Assembly: GCA_021826795.1 (NCBI GenBank)
Contig: JAKAYM010000038.1
Coordinates: 1-13,630 of the forward strand
Length of the DNA: 13,630 bases
Direction of reading: 5' to 3'
Source: Thermoplasmata archaeon
Lineage (GTDB): Archaea > Thermoplasmatota > Thermoplasmata > Thermoplasmatales > Thermoplasmataceae
Position 1 is the stretch's first letter, and each line of letters begins with the position of its first letter. The notes beneath the pieces are model-generated. The model was given only the letters and a program-made list of their open reading frames with translations, had not been told where the DNA came from and did no database searches. Below are positions 13,356 through 13,630 of this stretch, in pieces. A program made the position numbers and the translations under genes.

Positions 13356-13511
13356 ATAATTGCTAATTATGGTAAATCACCTAATAAAAATGGAAAAATT
13401 TACATTCCAGGAAAAATAAGGGAAAGGTTTAGCAAAAGATTTTTTATAGTCCTATATCCGGATAAAATTGTTCTGTATAGTGTACCGGATGACCCTGTTA
13501 GTGATTTATAG
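13356..13511 (+). CDS. AbrB-like small antitoxin ORF without canonical start
   Basis: From ATA 13356 the frame encodes 51 residues, IIANYGKSPNKNGKIYIPGK followed by IRERFSKRFFIVLYPDKIVL and YSVPDDPVSDL. The GKIYIP..IRE(R/K)F...FIV...DKIVL..VP.DP pattern is that of short archaeal AbrB-domain antitoxins. No ATG, GTG or TTG lies in frame between the upstream stop (13353-13355) and the conserved core. A TATA-like AAATATTTATG (13336-13346) would start a transcript at about the ATA. It may be a pseudogene whose start was lost, or initiate at ATA/ATT. No toxin gene follows. Confidence 0.5.
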   Translation: MIANYGKSPNKNGKIYIPGKIRERFSKRFFIVLYPDKIVLYSVPDDPVSDL

Positions 13512-13522
13512 TTTTAGACATA

Positions 13523-13532
13523 ACTATTTATC
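13523..13532 (+). promoter_or_regulatory. TATA-like box of the gene at the window end
   Basis: ACTATTTATC is centred about 26 bases before the ATG at 13554, consistent with a leaderless transcript. Confidence 0.4.
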
Positions 13533-13553
13533 CTTTAACTCCATATTATTTTT

Positions 13554-13630
13554 ATGGGAAAGCATAGCTCATTAATTGTTGAGAGGAAGGCCAGCGAGTC
13601 TGAGATAAACAGAAAAATTAAGGAGGAGAA
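13554..13630 (+). CDS. Start of an unidentified gene, cut by the window end
   Basis: An open frame starts MGKHSSLIVERKASESEINR and continues KIKEE to the end of the window. It is charged and probably helical. A TATA-like box at the leaderless distance supports it as a real start. Too little is present to name it. Confidence 0.5.
   Translation, partial: MGKHSSLIVERKASESEINRKIKEE

Noticed and set aside
1..13630. tRNA, rRNA or riboswitch genes
   Set aside because: I looked for T-loop-like GGTTCRANTCC and paired arms in the gene-free stretches on both strands and found none.

Overview
The window looks like the chromosome of an archaeon, most likely a member of the Thermoplasmatales (Ferroplasma, Acidiplasma, Cuniculiplasma or Picrophilus-like). 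The evidence is a deoxyhypusine synthase gene (hypusine is absent from bacteria), AT-rich spacers with archaeal TATA boxes about 22-27 bases before start codons (leaderless transcripts), archaeal-type Shine-Dalgarno sites (GGTGA) at internal operon junctions, and AbrB/VapC-type toxin-antitoxin pieces. The species is an inference.

Layout. 1-1698: a 1.3-kb insertion sequence of the ISAzo13 type (223-1526, TAA target duplication) sits inside a gene for a 67-residue, very basic protein; removing the element and one TAA restores that reading frame exactly. 1699-2055: probably decayed DNA. 2056-2547: a GNAT-like acetyltransferase. 2737-5014: deoxyhypusine synthase and an MFS sugar-porter-like transporter, tail to tail and 4 bases apart. 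5286-7146: a very AT-rich two-gene module, an ABC/OLD-type ATPase followed by a small TOPRIM (DUF4276-like) protein, resembling ATPase-TOPRIM defence modules. 7147-7618: gene-free, possibly decayed. 7619-10615: a sulfur island, with APS reductase (cysH) and ATP sulfurylase (sat) in one operon and, divergently, a ComA-like phosphosulfolactate synthase fused to a C-terminal winged helix. Together these could take sulfate to APS, to sulfite, to a sulfonate. 10664-11089: a small gene broken by a 190-bp MITE with near-perfect 21-bp terminal inverted repeats and an exact 8-bp target duplication. 11352-12572: an unrecognised 406-residue protein. 12890-13511: a toxin-antitoxin graveyard (AbrB antitoxin, broken VapC, second AbrB-like ORF). 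13554-end: the start of another gene.

The most unusual signal is at the starts of genes. The sat and TOPRIM genes both have clear family N-termini lying upstream of any in-frame ATG, GTG or TTG. Each is preceded by a good archaeal Shine-Dalgarno site, overlaps the stop of the gene before it, and offers only ATA/ATT as a start. A third ORF (13356-13511) has the same ATA-ATT arrangement but no Shine-Dalgarno site. Either this genome uses near-cognate starts at coupled junctions, or translation gets there by frameshifting, or these are sequence errors or mutations. The two precisely reconstructable insertions (IS and MITE) are the other well-supported results.
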